Positions 1-10,488 of a DNA stretch of 64,000 nucleotides are shown here, piece after piece. The stretch covers positions 22,043 to 86,042 of the forward strand of contig JAKUCV010006187.1 in the NCBI GenBank assembly GCA_028386065.3, in the 5' to 3' direction. Under the pieces are notes generated by a model. It was not told where the DNA came from. It ran no database searches and saw only the letters and a list, made by a program, of their open reading frames with translations. How positions within the stretch are numbered: the first letter of the stretch is position 1; the number at the start of each line of letters is the position of its first letter. This DNA is from Turnera subulata (Eukaryota > Streptophyta > Magnoliopsida > Malpighiales > Passifloraceae). The position numbers were made by a program, and so were the translations under genes.

Positions 1-375
1 TGATCGTCTTTCCATTGTCGTGAGCACTTCGGACTCACCCCTCACCTGCGGGCTTTCATCCCGTAGGATGAGTTGTTCATTGTACAGGTTGATGCATTCC
101 AGACAGGCTGCGACGTTTCCCTTGGACGGGCTCGGATCCATAGTTTGCATCAGTATGGCATACAGTGTCTTTGTGAGTTTTAAAGTCTTCCGCTGTGCAT
201 ACTTTGTCATTGTTGGGCCATTGGGCCGTGATGAGTTATTATTGTGGTTTATTATTATGGGCTGTTGAGCCCGAGTTATTGTCATATACACTGTATGCTG
301 GGCCTTGATTGGCCGGGTCGTCATAGTTCCGGCCTGTATTTACTGTGTACGGTAAATTCGGGTCGGGGCGTTTCA
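1..375 (+). repeat. 3' end of a long LTR (family 1)
   Basis: This is the terminal part of an LTR that starts outside the window. It matches the ends of the copies at 26209-28912, 32552-35392 (minus) and 46234-49052: the GTGAG...CTCAC hairpin block near 20-45, the CCCGTAGG block, and the terminal GGTCGGGGCGTTTCA, ending in the canonical CA at 375. The next five bases, GTTGT, would be the 3' target duplication, but the 5' partner is outside the window. The short ORFs here are not genes. Confidence 0.8.
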
Positions 376-859
376 GTTGTAGTTTCCAGGTTAAATTTAA
401 ATATGTCAATTCGCATTGCTAATATAGAAATGTTTTTATTCAAAATTGAATCTTTTAAGTATTTCTAAAACAAAGCAACTCTTGTTTCGTTTAATATCCT
501 AAATAGATATCTCCATGAACTCTTTGTTTTTTTTGTCTATGTTCATTTTAAATGTAAATTTAATTGTATGATAGTTGATAGTTATTAGATGTTTAAAAGT
601 ACTTTTAATATTATATTTTATGTAGGACTTGCTAGTTTAATTGTATGTTCGAGGTTTCATGATTAATCATTGGTTACTTAAGCAAGAGTAACTTTAGAGT
701 TTTAATATTATTCAACTTTTTGGGTTGTCTTCAAGCTTATTATTTAAGCTGAGACATTATTATTCATCACTCAAAACCTTTTCTGTTAGTTTTTACCTCT
801 CGCGTTATAGTGCTTCAACAATAACTCCTTCTAGTTCCTCCCAAAAAAAAACAGATTTT
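376..859. other. AT-rich intergenic DNA, nothing recognised
   Basis: AT-rich sequence between the LTR tail and the inverted duplication. I see no ORF with protein-like composition and no RNA gene. It does not start with a tRNA-complementary primer site, so it is not the interior of a retrotransposon whose LTRs are 1-375 and 1973-4280. Confidence 0.5.
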
Positions 860-910
860 CCAAAATATAACCTAGATTTTTTTTTTTGATCAACCAAAAT
901 ATAACCTAGA
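860..910 (-). mobile_element. 17-bp poly-T micro-insertion with 17-bp target duplication
   Basis: The 17-bp string CCAAAATATAACCTAGA occurs at 860-876 and again at 894-910. Between the copies lie 17 bases, eleven T followed by GATCAA. Read on the minus strand the insert is TTGATC plus an A run, the form of the last few bases and poly(A) of a retroposed SINE or LINE. A long perfect target duplication around a minimal poly(A) insert is what extreme 5' truncation during target-primed reverse transcription would leave. The assignment is inferred; the duplication and insert are seen directly. Confidence 0.6.
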
Positions 911-936
911 TGAGCTACGATATGTAGAATCTAATA

Positions 937-1122
937 ATGATGATGACTATGAACTCTACAGCAGCAAAGGACTATCGGATGTTGACAGTGAGGATAGCAA
1001 TGGAGATCCGGATATGCTTGAAGCCAAAGCATATAGGGATTATTTATAGTAAATTAAGAGCTAAAAAATATGCCTCAATGTTCTCTGATGAGCAAGAAAA
1101 GTTTATGGAGGACGAACAATAA
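937..1122 (+). pseudogene. Broken copy of a short acidic ORF (left arm of inverted duplication)
   Basis: This arm carries the same coding sequence as the minus-strand ORF at 1163-1414, but a frame change splits it. The motif DVDSEDSNGDPDMLEAKAY is in one frame, and KLRAKKYASMFSDEQEKFMEDE is in another after a frameshift and a premature stop (TAG) near 1048. The inverted pairing of two copies around a 40-bp AT-rich spacer suggests a transposon-derived fragment. I do not recognise the protein family. Confidence 0.5.
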
Positions 1123-1162
1123 AAAACAAAAATAACAAAAAAATAAAAAAATTAAAATATTA

Positions 1163-1414
1163 TTATTTACTCATCAATTCTTTCATCCTCTTCTTCTCCT
1201 GATCGTCCTCATACTCTTCTGATGGATTATCTTCTTCTTCTTCCATAAACTCTTCTTGCTCATCAGAGAACATTAAGGCATACTTTTGGGCTCTTAATTT
1301 TCTATAATAATCCATACATGCTTTGGCTTCAAGCATATTTGGATCTTCATTGCTATCGTCACTATCAACATCAAATAGATAGTCCTTTGTTGTAGAGTTC
1401 ATCGTCATCAACAT
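1163..1414 (-). CDS. Short acidic ORF, 83 codons, probable transposon-derived fragment
   Basis: The ORF encodes an acidic, charged peptide with the stretch KLRAQKYALMFSDEQEEFME, followed by a Glu/Asp-rich tail ending in KRMKELMSK. It is intact, whereas the inverted copy at 937-1122 is frameshifted. That suggests it is either the better-preserved arm of a dead transposable element or a small gene remnant. No domain is recognised. It lacks a convincing promoter or intron structure, so expression as a real protein is doubtful. Confidence 0.3.
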   Translation of the reverse strand: MLMTMNSTTKDYLFDVDSDDSNEDPNMLEAKACMDYYRKLRAQKYALMFSDEQEEFMEEEEDNPSEEYEDDQEKKRMKELMSK

Positions 1415-1436
1415 TGGTTGTTAGAGTCTAGATATC

Positions 1437-1972
1437 ATAGCGCTTCAAACAAACTATGCAAAAAAAATATTAAAATAAAAAATAGAATATTAATCTAAAA
1501 AATAAAATAAAAAAATTAATACCATGCAAAGAAAAAAATAATAAAATAGGAAAATATGATAGTTAAAAAAATAGTGAAAATTAATACTATGCAAATAAAA
1601 AAATATCAAAACATAAAAATAAAATAGCTAAATAAATTGAAAACTAATATTATGTACAAAAAATAGTATATTAATCTGAAAATAAAATAAAAAATTAAAT
1701 AATAAGCAAAAAAATTAGAATAAGAAAATAGAATAGTTAAATAAATAAAGAAAACTTAATATTATGCAAATGAAAAAACATTAAAATAGGAAAATAGGAT
1801 AGTTAAATAAACATTAAAATAGAACAAAATAGAATGTAAATTTGGAAAATTAAGAAAAATAAAACTATGCAAACAAAAACAATTAAAAAAAGTAAAAAAA
1901 CAAAAGATAAATAACAAAAAACATAAGAGAGACAAAAAAAATACTTCATAAAATAATAAATACTAATATTAA
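1437..1972. repeat. AT-rich degenerate tandem repeat
   Basis: A run of more than 80 percent A/T in which a unit of roughly 110 bases recurs imperfectly. Recurring pieces are ATTAATACTATGCAAA, TAGGAAAATA and GATAGTTAAATAAA. No coding potential is seen. It abuts the 5' end of the truncated LTR at 1973. Confidence 0.5.
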
Positions 1973-4280
1973 TGTAACAGCCCGGGTAAAAATTTGTATT
2001 TTTACCGGGACTGTAAAAGTCTTTATACAGTGATTTACCTTTGAATTTAATCTTGGGTAATTAATTCAAGGTAAATCGGGCATCGTTTTCCGAAACTGAG
2101 GTTTTTCCCGCGCTCGGGATTTTCCCGTGGATTTTTCGGACCTAAGTTGGTATTTTTCGGGTCCCGAAATCCTCAGAAAAATCACACCAGAAATATAACT
2201 AAGGGGGTATTATAGTTATTTTTTGGTCCGGACAGAACCCGCCTCACATGCTGCACAGTAGTGCATAACTGTGGGCTGCCGCCGCCTTCACCTGTGATGC
2301 CTATGAGCTGCTTGTCTAACCCGTGCCCAACCAGTACCATGCACGTTTATTACCTGTGTTTCATCTGCTTCTATACACACCACACACCACCATCTTTTTC
2401 CTGCCAGTATCACCTTCATCACCTTCTGCTAAACACATACCCAGACATCATCTTCTGCCTGCAAACCTACACACAAAACCAACCAAAACCAGTAAGAAAA
2501 GAAAAAAAAAGAAAAAACAAACACACAACACACTACATCCAACCAGGAATCGCCACGTCATCACCACCTCACCCATCACCTTCCTCCCTCTCTCGGTCAC
2601 TATTCACGCGTAGGTGAACCACGCCGCCACACACATCACCACCCCTACCGAAGTCTTCCCCTCACCGTCGCCGTCCGAACGAACTCGACGCCCCCTGATT
2701 CCACCGCCCAACGCGCCGCCGGCAGCCAAGGATCCGACCGGCTGCCTTCTCCACCCTGCCACTGTCGACCGCCGCTCCAGTAGCCACGACGCCGGCCGTC
2801 CTCGCGTCTCCTCCTACGTTCGTGACCTGTGCCGCCCTCGCTTTTCGCGTCGCTCGCCTTCCTCCTGCCTCGCGTGTCACGCCGTCGTCGCAAACCCGGA
2901 AGACCATTCGGGTCCTGAGGTGAGCCAACCCGCCTGCATCTGGGTCGAGTCGCGGGTCACTAGGGCGCTGGGCCACGCGTTGGCTCGGGCCCGTGTTCTG
3001 GGTCTGTGTCCTGGCCTGGACCTTGGTGCCTGGGTCCCGTGGGCTGGACCTATTGGGCTGCTAAGTTCATGGGCTGGCCAGATTTAAAAAAAAAAAGAGA
3101 GAAAGAAGAGGAAAATAATAATTACTTGGTATTTTATGGAAACAATAATGATAGATAATTCTGGGAATAACTTGGAAAATAAAAATAACTTGTGTTTTGG
3201 GAAAGAATATATGTTATGGTATATAATATTTGAAAAAAATATATGGTACATAATATGGGGAAATAAATATCTTGAGGAAGTAAATAATTTTGGAAAGGGT
3301 ATTATCAAGTGTTATACCGGAATAGTAACTGGGTATAAGTATAGTATGGTATTTTGACACATGGATAATAAATGGTGAATTATGATGATAATAGAAATAA
3401 CCCGAGGTAGTAACCGAGACGAGTCAGTATTTATTTATTGGCATACAGTATTAGCATGGCATCTGCATATCATCTTATGTGTGCATATTATTTGGTTGGT
3501 ATAGATTTTGATATCGAGCAGTTCCTGTGGAACCGGCTTTGGAACCTGTTGAGGATTCCATAACTGATAATTGGCTAAGGTGAGGATGGATAACCCTTGA
3601 TATGTTGCCTATAATACTGTTGTGTGTTCTTGATACTTGGATATGCTTTGTTGTTGATTGAACAAGTTGTGTGCTGATATGGAATTGTGTTGGTTATTTG
3701 GCTGCTGTGGTTATTGTTGTAGTTGTTGTTATGATGTTGTTTTGCTTGATTGAACCGTTGTGTTGACTGTTATTGGTTCCTTGGATACTATGTTTGTGAT
3801 TGATGTTGGATTGTGAATAATTGGTGTTATGAAACTGTTGATGGTCTGGTCTGTTGTATAACTTGAGTTAATAGGAAGTTGGATAATTGTTTGACTGTTA
3901 TGGATATTGTGATTGTTGTCGATAGACTGTGTTGTGATTGGATAATTGGAATAAACTGTGATATGGATAATTGGAAAAAAGAAATTAGAAATTGGAAGTT
4001 GGTTTGAGATGATGATGATTTAATTGTCACATGGAAAGTAGTGGTACGACTAGATGGTTAGAGGCTAGTTCTGTGGTGTCATGGCCGGTTTGGTTTGGTT
4101 GTTGGGATGTTGATCCCGGTTTGGTTTGGATATTGGGATGTTGATCCCGGATTGGTTATGTTATTGGGATGTTGATCCCGGGTTTTATTTTGGCCTGGCA
4201 CCCGGAATAGTTAATAACCAGGTATGACCCTAGCTTGTCCAGTGACGGGGCCCGGATATTAAAATTGGAAAAGTTAATAA
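1973..4280 (+). mobile_element. Family-1 LTR, 3' truncated
   Basis: It starts with TGTAACAGCCCGGG, the same 5' end as the intact solo LTRs at 46234 and (minus) 35392. It runs through the C-rich, GC-rich and TTGGGATGTTGATCCCGG repeat modules in the same order as 26209-28912. Similarity stops soon after GACGGGGCCCGG near 4245-4280, so the last 550-650 bases are missing, and no 3' target duplication can be assigned. The proline/arginine-rich ORFs between 2261 and 3087 are GC-rich LTR sequence, not genes. A Ty3/gypsy origin is plausible from length and end sequence but cannot be shown without internal domains. Confidence 0.8.
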
Positions 4281-5027
4281 GTGAGTCGTGTCGTCGACAC
4301 CTTTTGCCACGTGGACCATCCATACTTGCCATTTGGCATCCACGTCCGCGACATGCACACTCTAATTGGCATGAATAGTGCTTCAATTTTGACTTAGTGC
4401 GATTTGAGTGAGATTCGGATAACTGAGTGCCCAACTTGGATGAAATGTCGTAGTTGGGAGGGGAAATTGAATTTTTTGTAACTCGATATCCAAACTGAGT
4501 ATTTTTGATTAATTGAGGTCCTATAAAAATACTTTTGCCAAATCTATTTGATTAAAACTATACCTAAAACCCTCCACATGACGCAATACATGAAGACCCT
4601 AAATTCTTATGTGTCAACAATAATAGATGCTTGAGGCACACTACAATCTTTGTACTGAAATTGTGAGCATAGTGATTTATTAAGTGGTAAAAATCTAAAA
4701 AGTGATAAGAATTGATCCATCCTAAAATGATAAGATCACTAATCATTTTCAGAAGTTATGGAAACAGTGTAGATTTATTGGTTGATATAACACATTACTT
4801 GCAATGTAATCAAATTAAATTTAAAAGGACGAGAAGAGGAAGTGAAAGCAGAGGTCATGACTTCTTAGATTAAAATGTCTATTTTTGAACTAGTATTTTT
4901 TTTGTCGAATTAAACTAGTGATTTTATTTGTGGTGATATTATCTAATGAAATTGATTTTGCCCGACAACTATGTCTCTACACTCTTTTTGCGATTCATGC
5001 GAGTCTTAAATAATAAGTAGACACCAA
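4281..5027. other. Intergenic, nothing recognised
   Basis: No convincing ORF, RNA gene or complete repeat. Near 4889-4919 a short T run plus GTCGAATTA lies between two copies of AACTAGT. It resembles the micro-insertions described elsewhere, but the duplication is only seven bases. Confidence 0.4.
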
Positions 5028-5220
5028 TGTGGGGTTGGTCTAACTGGTAAACGACTTGATTCCGCTTAGGCGACGTCTTGAGGTTTCGGGTTCGAGTCCT
5101 CGTGTATGCAGAAAATCCCCATTGGGACTTGGGAGACTCACCCATCATATCTAGGTGCGCGACCCAAGTCGAATCCGAATGAGTCAGTTCGAAAACCGGA
5201 TGGGAAACTTAAAAAAATAA
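5028..5220 (+). mobile_element. tRNA-derived SINE (family S1)
   Basis: RNA polymerase III promoter boxes are visible: an A-box-like TGGTCTAACTGG near 5036 and a B box GGTTCGAGTCC near 5089. They are followed by a family-specific body containing GGGAGACTCACCCATCAT and GTCGAATCCGAAT, and a short A-rich tail near 5212-5220. Shorter relatives of the body occur near 6235, 23190, 50250 (minus) and 62645. The tRNA-like part does not fold into a full cloverleaf, so it is not a tRNA gene. No clear target duplication was found. Confidence 0.7.
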
Positions 5221-5345
5221 TTGGTAGACTTATTGGTGGTGGCACAACTTTCTTCTTTACATATCTCTTGGGATCCCAGTTGGAGCTGCGGCTCTATTAG
5301 GAAAGTCTTTATGTACCTTTTTTTTACGAAATCACAAGCAATCAC

Positions 5346-5549
5346 CAAGGTTATAAAACCCGGCCCGGCCATTGACCCGTTTCAATGACCGGATCGCGAT
5401 TTAAGAGGTTCAACTGCGGTCCAATCGAGTCATGACCCGGCCGGATTTTTGGAGTATACAACCCCGGAGGGTAAAAAACCCGAATCTGTCTCCGGGTCGC
5501 GGTTACCCCGATTCAACCGACCAAGGCCGGTCCGGATTTGATAACATTG
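5346..5549. mobile_element. hAT-type MITE with 8-bp target duplication
   Basis: A 204-bp element whose ends are inverted copies: CAAGGTTATAAAACCCGG at the left, and CAATGTTATCAAATCCGG when the right end is read on the other strand. It is flanked by perfect 8-bp direct repeats, GCAATCAC, at 5338-5345 and 5550-5557. Eight-base duplications are characteristic of hAT transposons. The same terminal sequence is found at 60344-60498. There is no coding capacity. Confidence 0.85.
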
Positions 5550-5557
5550 GCAATCAC

Positions 5558-6168
5558 CATAAAACTATGGATTTTGAATAATGCAGAATGCTAATGCTAT
5601 GTAACTCACCCTCTCACAACAACCAAGTAAATAACATGGCATTTACTATGCCACCACAAAGTATAAGATGCAGACATACACACACATCACACCCAAAGCA
5701 TTTTTCTTTAAAAGAAAAAACAGACGTCATCACTACAAAATCATGAATTTTGGATAAAAAATATTTATGTACATGTGGTCGAATATAATCTTAAAAGGGT
5801 GATAATCATCAATTAAGGTATCTACTGTGTCTGATGAAGAGATTCCAAATAATGTAATGGAAAAACTTTGACCTTGACCTAAGAAAAGATGATGACACAA
5901 TTAATGTTTTTATAATAAAAAAAAATAAAAATAGTTATCGCAATATTAGCTGGTTAATACTTGGCATGCAAATTTGGGGCCTTTATGTGGAAGTTTAAAA
6001 GTTTCTCAAAATCTTCTCGGGCTAAAGATATGGAATTGAATATGATATCCAAGATTAGACACCACACGTGAATCATGAGATGTATGCCATCTTATTGAAC
6101 TTGATATTTTTTTTTCTTTGCGGGGTTTATTGAAGTAGGAAATAGGGAGAAAAAGGTTTAATCAAGAT
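5558..6168. other. Intergenic, nothing recognised
   Basis: AT-rich sequence without coding potential or an obvious repeat boundary. A T-rich run with TTTGCGGGGTTTATTGAAGTAGG near 6108-6140 may be a retroposon tail, but no duplication frames it. Confidence 0.4.
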
Positions 6169-6177
6169 AGGAATGAA

Positions 6178-6340
6178 AAATTAGGATTTGGTGTGCTTAA
6201 GTGAAATCTCGAATTCGAGTCTTGTTGTATGCAGAAAATTTTAGTAAACTCACCCAGCACAACACTCATCACAGGCATGCAATCTTGGTCAAATTCAGAT
6301 TAATTAAGGGAAAGCTCCCGGAGGAAAAAAAAAAAAAAAA
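6178..6340 (+). mobile_element. 5'-truncated SINE (family S1)
   Basis: It contains a B-box-like ATTCGAGTCTTG and the S1 body ACTCACCCAGCACAACACTCATCAC. It ends in a long poly(A) at 6325-6340. AGGAATGAA before the element (6169-6177) is repeated directly after the tail (6340-6348), a probable target duplication. It lies in the upstream region of the receptor-kinase gene. Confidence 0.55.
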
Positions 6341-6348
6341 GGAATGAA

Positions 6349-7084
6349 CAAGATTGCACATCAGGAATTCAGAATAAGACATCACCTCTGGGAATGTGTG
6401 CGGTCGTGGCTTCAAACAACTGGCCTTTTCGCTTGGGTTTCGTCAAAATTAATGTGTTATTAACTCAATTGCTCCTGAAATATCGAGAAGAAGGCATAGG
6501 CGGCAGCAGCAGCTATGAGAATAGCACTTTAGTTCTCGAATCGAAAGTTCCAAAATTCATACATTGGTTCCTCCTATATCCACAAATCTTGATTATGACG
6601 CCCTGATGAGACACACGTCTTTACAAATTCTTACACTTTGTTACCCTCAACATTTCAGAGGATAAAAATCATTCAATTTCTCAAAAAAAAAAAAAAAGAA
6701 ACTCCAGGCGTACCCAGATGCAAGACCTTATATTGATAATAGGTTAAAAAAAAAAACAATTCCAGAACTTATCACTAAGGTTGAAATTATTTTAATACGC
6801 TACGCTTCTCATTTAGTAGTGACCCTTAGAAAATAACGAAAGTATGGAGCATTTGCCCTTTGGTTTGTATATAGAACAAAATGAAGGCTTTGGAAACAAT
6901 GGCAGAGGTGTCCTCTCATATGAATTAGACAAGAGAAGAGAGTAGAAACGCCGACAAACGAGCCCAGTTTTCTGGTTTGACACACCTTTAAAGAACTTGG
7001 ACAAAACCTGCTCTCATCGAACTACATTTGATCACCTTCTAGCCTATTCCTGATGATCAAATATAGACACAACAGGTGAGAGAA
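6349..7084 (+). other. Upstream region of the receptor-kinase gene
   Basis: Intergenic and 5' leader sequence before the ATG at 7085. Two A-rich runs occur near 6685 and 6747. No TATA box is convincing enough to call. No other gene is seen. Confidence 0.4.
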
Positions 7085-9160
7085 ATGAAGATGTGTAAGA
7101 ATCCAAGTCTGTCCGCATGCATCACTTTGCTTCTTCTGATCATAGGACGCTGTTCTGGAGCTGGGTTAATGTCACAAACTGAAGCCTTTACCGATTTTAT
7201 TAGAGCTATTGATCCCCAGAATGTGCTGAGAGTTAGCTGGAATGGGAGAATCCCACATCCCTGCTCGAATAACTGGAAGGGTGTCGGGTGCAATTTCAAG
7301 GCCACTACAGTAACAGAAATCAGGCTCGAAAATCAGAATCTTACAGGGACAATAGATGCAGATTCTCTTTGCCAGCTCCAAAACCTGCGCGTTCTCAGCT
7401 TAGCAGGGAATCACATCCATGGAAGTGTTCCTCATTCCCTACTCTACTGCAGGAAGCTGACATACTTAAACCTTAGCAGCAACAAGTTGGGTGGCAGGAT
7501 TCCTGTGTTTCTAACCGATTTGAAACATCTCACTACACTGGACATCTCTAATAATCATTTCACGGTTGGTGTCTTCCCTCGTTTGAAACCCGAAATCGAG
7601 CAGCCAGACAAGTATTCCAAGAAACAAGCTGCAGGATACATATACAAGCTCAGGAAAATGGTGAAAGCTGTGGATGAGTCTCCAAGCAGTACCGACAACA
7701 CCGGTTCTGGGGAACCTACCTCAGGTTCTGGCAACAAAGTGTGGTATGACAAACCCATACTGGTCATACCATTAGCTCTTCTCATAGTAATTTGCACGGT
7801 GTTCATGTACTTTGGAATCAAGAGGATTACTGATCATAAGGCGACTCTGAAATCTCTAGCACCGTCTCCTCAAAAAGCTCCTCCCCCGGTTGCACCTGAG
7901 CCTGTAGAAGATGTAAAGCCCATAGAAAAAGGCTCAGAGCTTGTATTCTTTGTTGAAGAGCAGGAAAGGTTTGGGTTGAATGACCTTCTTGAAACCACAG
8001 CGGAGTTACAGAGGCAGACATCTTGCAGCAGCCTTTACAAGGTGATTCTGAGGAACAATTCCGTGTATGCTGTCAAGAGACTGAAGAAATTGCAGGTGTC
8101 CCAGGAGGAGTTCTCCCAGACAATGAAGAGGATAGGAGACTTGAAGCATCCAAATATCCTACCACTAGTCGGCTATAATTCCAACAATGACGAAAAACTG
8201 CTGATTTACAGGTATCAAACAAATGGAAGCTTGCTCAACCTCTTTGATGGTAAGATTCTATTCTGTATTTTTTATTATGATTTCCTTCTAGGAACATGCT
8301 TTCCCACAAAAAAAAAAAAAGAAAAGAAAACATAAATAAATTAACAGACACAGAAGAGGATTAATTACTTCTTAATTGACCTGTAAAAGTAAGAAAGGCC
8401 CATGCAATCACTACTCATTGTAATGCACTTCTCTGGTTTGAAAATATAATCACATTTTATATACATGCCTCAAAGTCAAAATATTTAGCAATGGTAATCT
8501 GCAGACAACATTGAAGGAAAGAGAGAGTTCCCTTGGAAACTTCGGCTGTCTATCGCAACTGGCATAGCAAGGGGCTTAGACTTCATCTATCAGAATTCTA
8601 CTAATAGAAAGGTCGTTCCTCATGGGAATCTTAAGCTCTCAAATATCCTGTTGGACGAAAACAATGAACCAAAAATCAGCGAATATGGGATTGCATGGTG
8701 TCTAGACCCCAAGAAAAGTAGCATATATTCCTCCAATGGCTACTTGGCGCCTGAGAAAACCTTGTCAGAGCAAGGGGATGTGTTCAGTTTTGGAATAATT
8801 CTACTGGAGTTACTAACAGGAAAAACTGTGGAAAAGAGTGGTATAGACCTTCCCAAATGGGTTAAGTCAATGGTGAGGGAAGAATGGACAGGAGAGGTTT
8901 TTGACAAGGAGGTTACTTCCGCAGCCAGGCAATACGCTTTCCCTTTGCTTAATGTGGCCCTTAAATGTGTATCAAAGTTACCTGAAGACCGGCCTTCCAT
9001 GGCGGAAGTCATGGAGAAGATGGAGGAAGTTGTTAACTCAAATGATGACAATGATGTTACTTTGTCATCTATGGCTTCAATAGAATCCGGCTCACAAGAC
9101 TGGAGCATGCTTCACTCTGTCATACCTGAGACCTGGGACACTCCAGGCTCCAATTACTAA
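7085..9160 (+). CDS. LRR receptor-like kinase, subfamily III, predicted inactive kinase
   Basis: Two exons, 7085-8249 and 8505-9160, give 606 residues. The 255-bp intron has GT...AG ends, and codon 389 is split. Visible parts: signal peptide (about 1-27), LRR N-terminal cap with the paired cysteines of HPCSNNWKGVGC, about three LRRs (70-160), a Ser/Thr/Gly-rich linker, a transmembrane helix (224-244), a Pro-rich juxtamembrane region and a kinase-like domain (about 295-570). The lysine of YAVKRL (residue 331) is kept. The catalytic HRD is HGN (428-430), DFG is EYG (448-450) and the glycine loop is degenerate. This is the usual pattern of plant LRR-III pseudokinases, which act as co-receptors or scaffolds at the plasma membrane. 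An upstream in-frame GTG at 7076 is not a plausible start. An ATG at 7091 is the alternative. The exact orthologue is not identified. Confidence 0.9.
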
Positions 9161-10488
9161 GCTAATTTTTGTTGTTTTGCTTAGCTTCATAAAGTATTTA
9201 CTCAAGTGTAGCTTTTTTTGTATTTTCTTGTTAAATTGAAGCGTGCGCTGTCTTTATCAGTTTATCTGTCAAACAACAGAACCCAACCAGCATCTTCTTC
9301 TATCTAATAAAGAATGTCTTTGAGACTTACTTCAGAAGTGATGCAGAAAGCTAAGGCGTATGTGAAGCTGGAATAACTTCATTAGAAAAGGGTTGTGCTT
9401 TTTGCCAATCATGAGGAATTGAGTGTGAGCTAGTCTATATAATTGTATCAGGGTACTTAGATTCATCCATAACTAAAGGAAAGATATCTGTATATCTTTG
9501 AGAGTGATTTAACTTTCTTTTACGCTATAATTCATATATTACTCTTGATAGGCTACATTCATTCTTCATCCTAATTTGAAGGGTCACTACAAGGAGCAGG
9601 AAAAACTATTATTATGCTCACTCAGTACCAAATGGAAAAAAAAAAATAATAAAACCTGCCTTGAATGAAGCGTACAATTTGCAATACTTCAAAAACGGGC
9701 CCATTTCCCCACCCATTTTGGTTGAACTTCGAGTTGGGCCCATTTAGGTCTATGAGTAGTGGGTTTGGGCCTAAATCTATTGCAAATATACGAACCACCC
9801 TCTCTTTCCCTTCTTCCTATTATCGTAGACAACACTGACCACCGAAAGCAAAAAGAAATCAGAATTAATCGAAGTAATTAAATTACTCTTTTTTTGGAAG
9901 AGGAACAACCATCACCTTTATTTCCTATGTGCATTGTCCAAACATCATACACTAACTACCTTGCTTTATTTTCATTTGAAATGGAAGAGTGGGAAAAAAA
10001 AGGAGTATGTATCAGTAGTAGTTACAGAAACTTTTCCGCAGGGAGGTTGGTGAATTCATTTTGTTCCAAAGATCCTGGGATGAGATATTATTGGCGTCGA
10101 CTTCATTTTTTCCTTATTTTGAATTGGACTACTACTGTTGTGCACTTTTGATTTTCCATAAGGTATGAATATTACCCACCTTTTTAGACTTTGCCACACT
10201 TGCACATATACATGTTCTATACTTAAAATGGAGGGGGTAGTGTGACTCTGTGAGTGGTAATTGGTAAATAATAGACTTTGGGTAAAATAGAAGTAATTCA
10301 AATTAGACTTTGTACTTGAACCCGGTCCAAATTTCGAGTCATGACGGAAGCAAGTCAGGTGTATAAAAATTGTGTTGCTAGCAATGATTCTAGCTCACAA
10401 GGATGATGCATTAAGCTCCGTGAAGAAATCAATATGGTTGGATAGAATACTCTCCCACTTAAAAAAAAAGAATTAGAATTGCTTCCCC
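9161..10488. other. 3' flank of the kinase gene and intergenic DNA
   Basis: The first few hundred bases probably hold the 3' UTR, with AATAAAG at 9306. The remainder has no supported gene. An ORF of 85 codons at 9894-10151 lacks protein-like features. Confidence 0.4.

Noticed and set aside
376..1972. Interior of a retrotransposon between two LTRs (1-375 and 1973-4280)
   Set aside because: There is no primer-binding site after 375, no polypurine tract before 1973 and no gag-pol. The two LTR parts are more simply separate insertions.
2261..3087. Overlapping Pro/Arg/Ser-rich ORFs up to 157 codons
   Set aside because: They lie in the GC-rich part of a family-1 LTR, occur in several frames at once and have equivalents in other LTR copies. 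The composition explains them.
5028..5110. tRNA gene
   Set aside because: A and B boxes are present, but no closing acceptor stem or full cloverleaf forms, and a SINE body plus A-rich tail follows.
7076..7084. GTG start for the receptor kinase
   Set aside because: Plant nuclear genes start at ATG; 7085 gives a good signal peptide.
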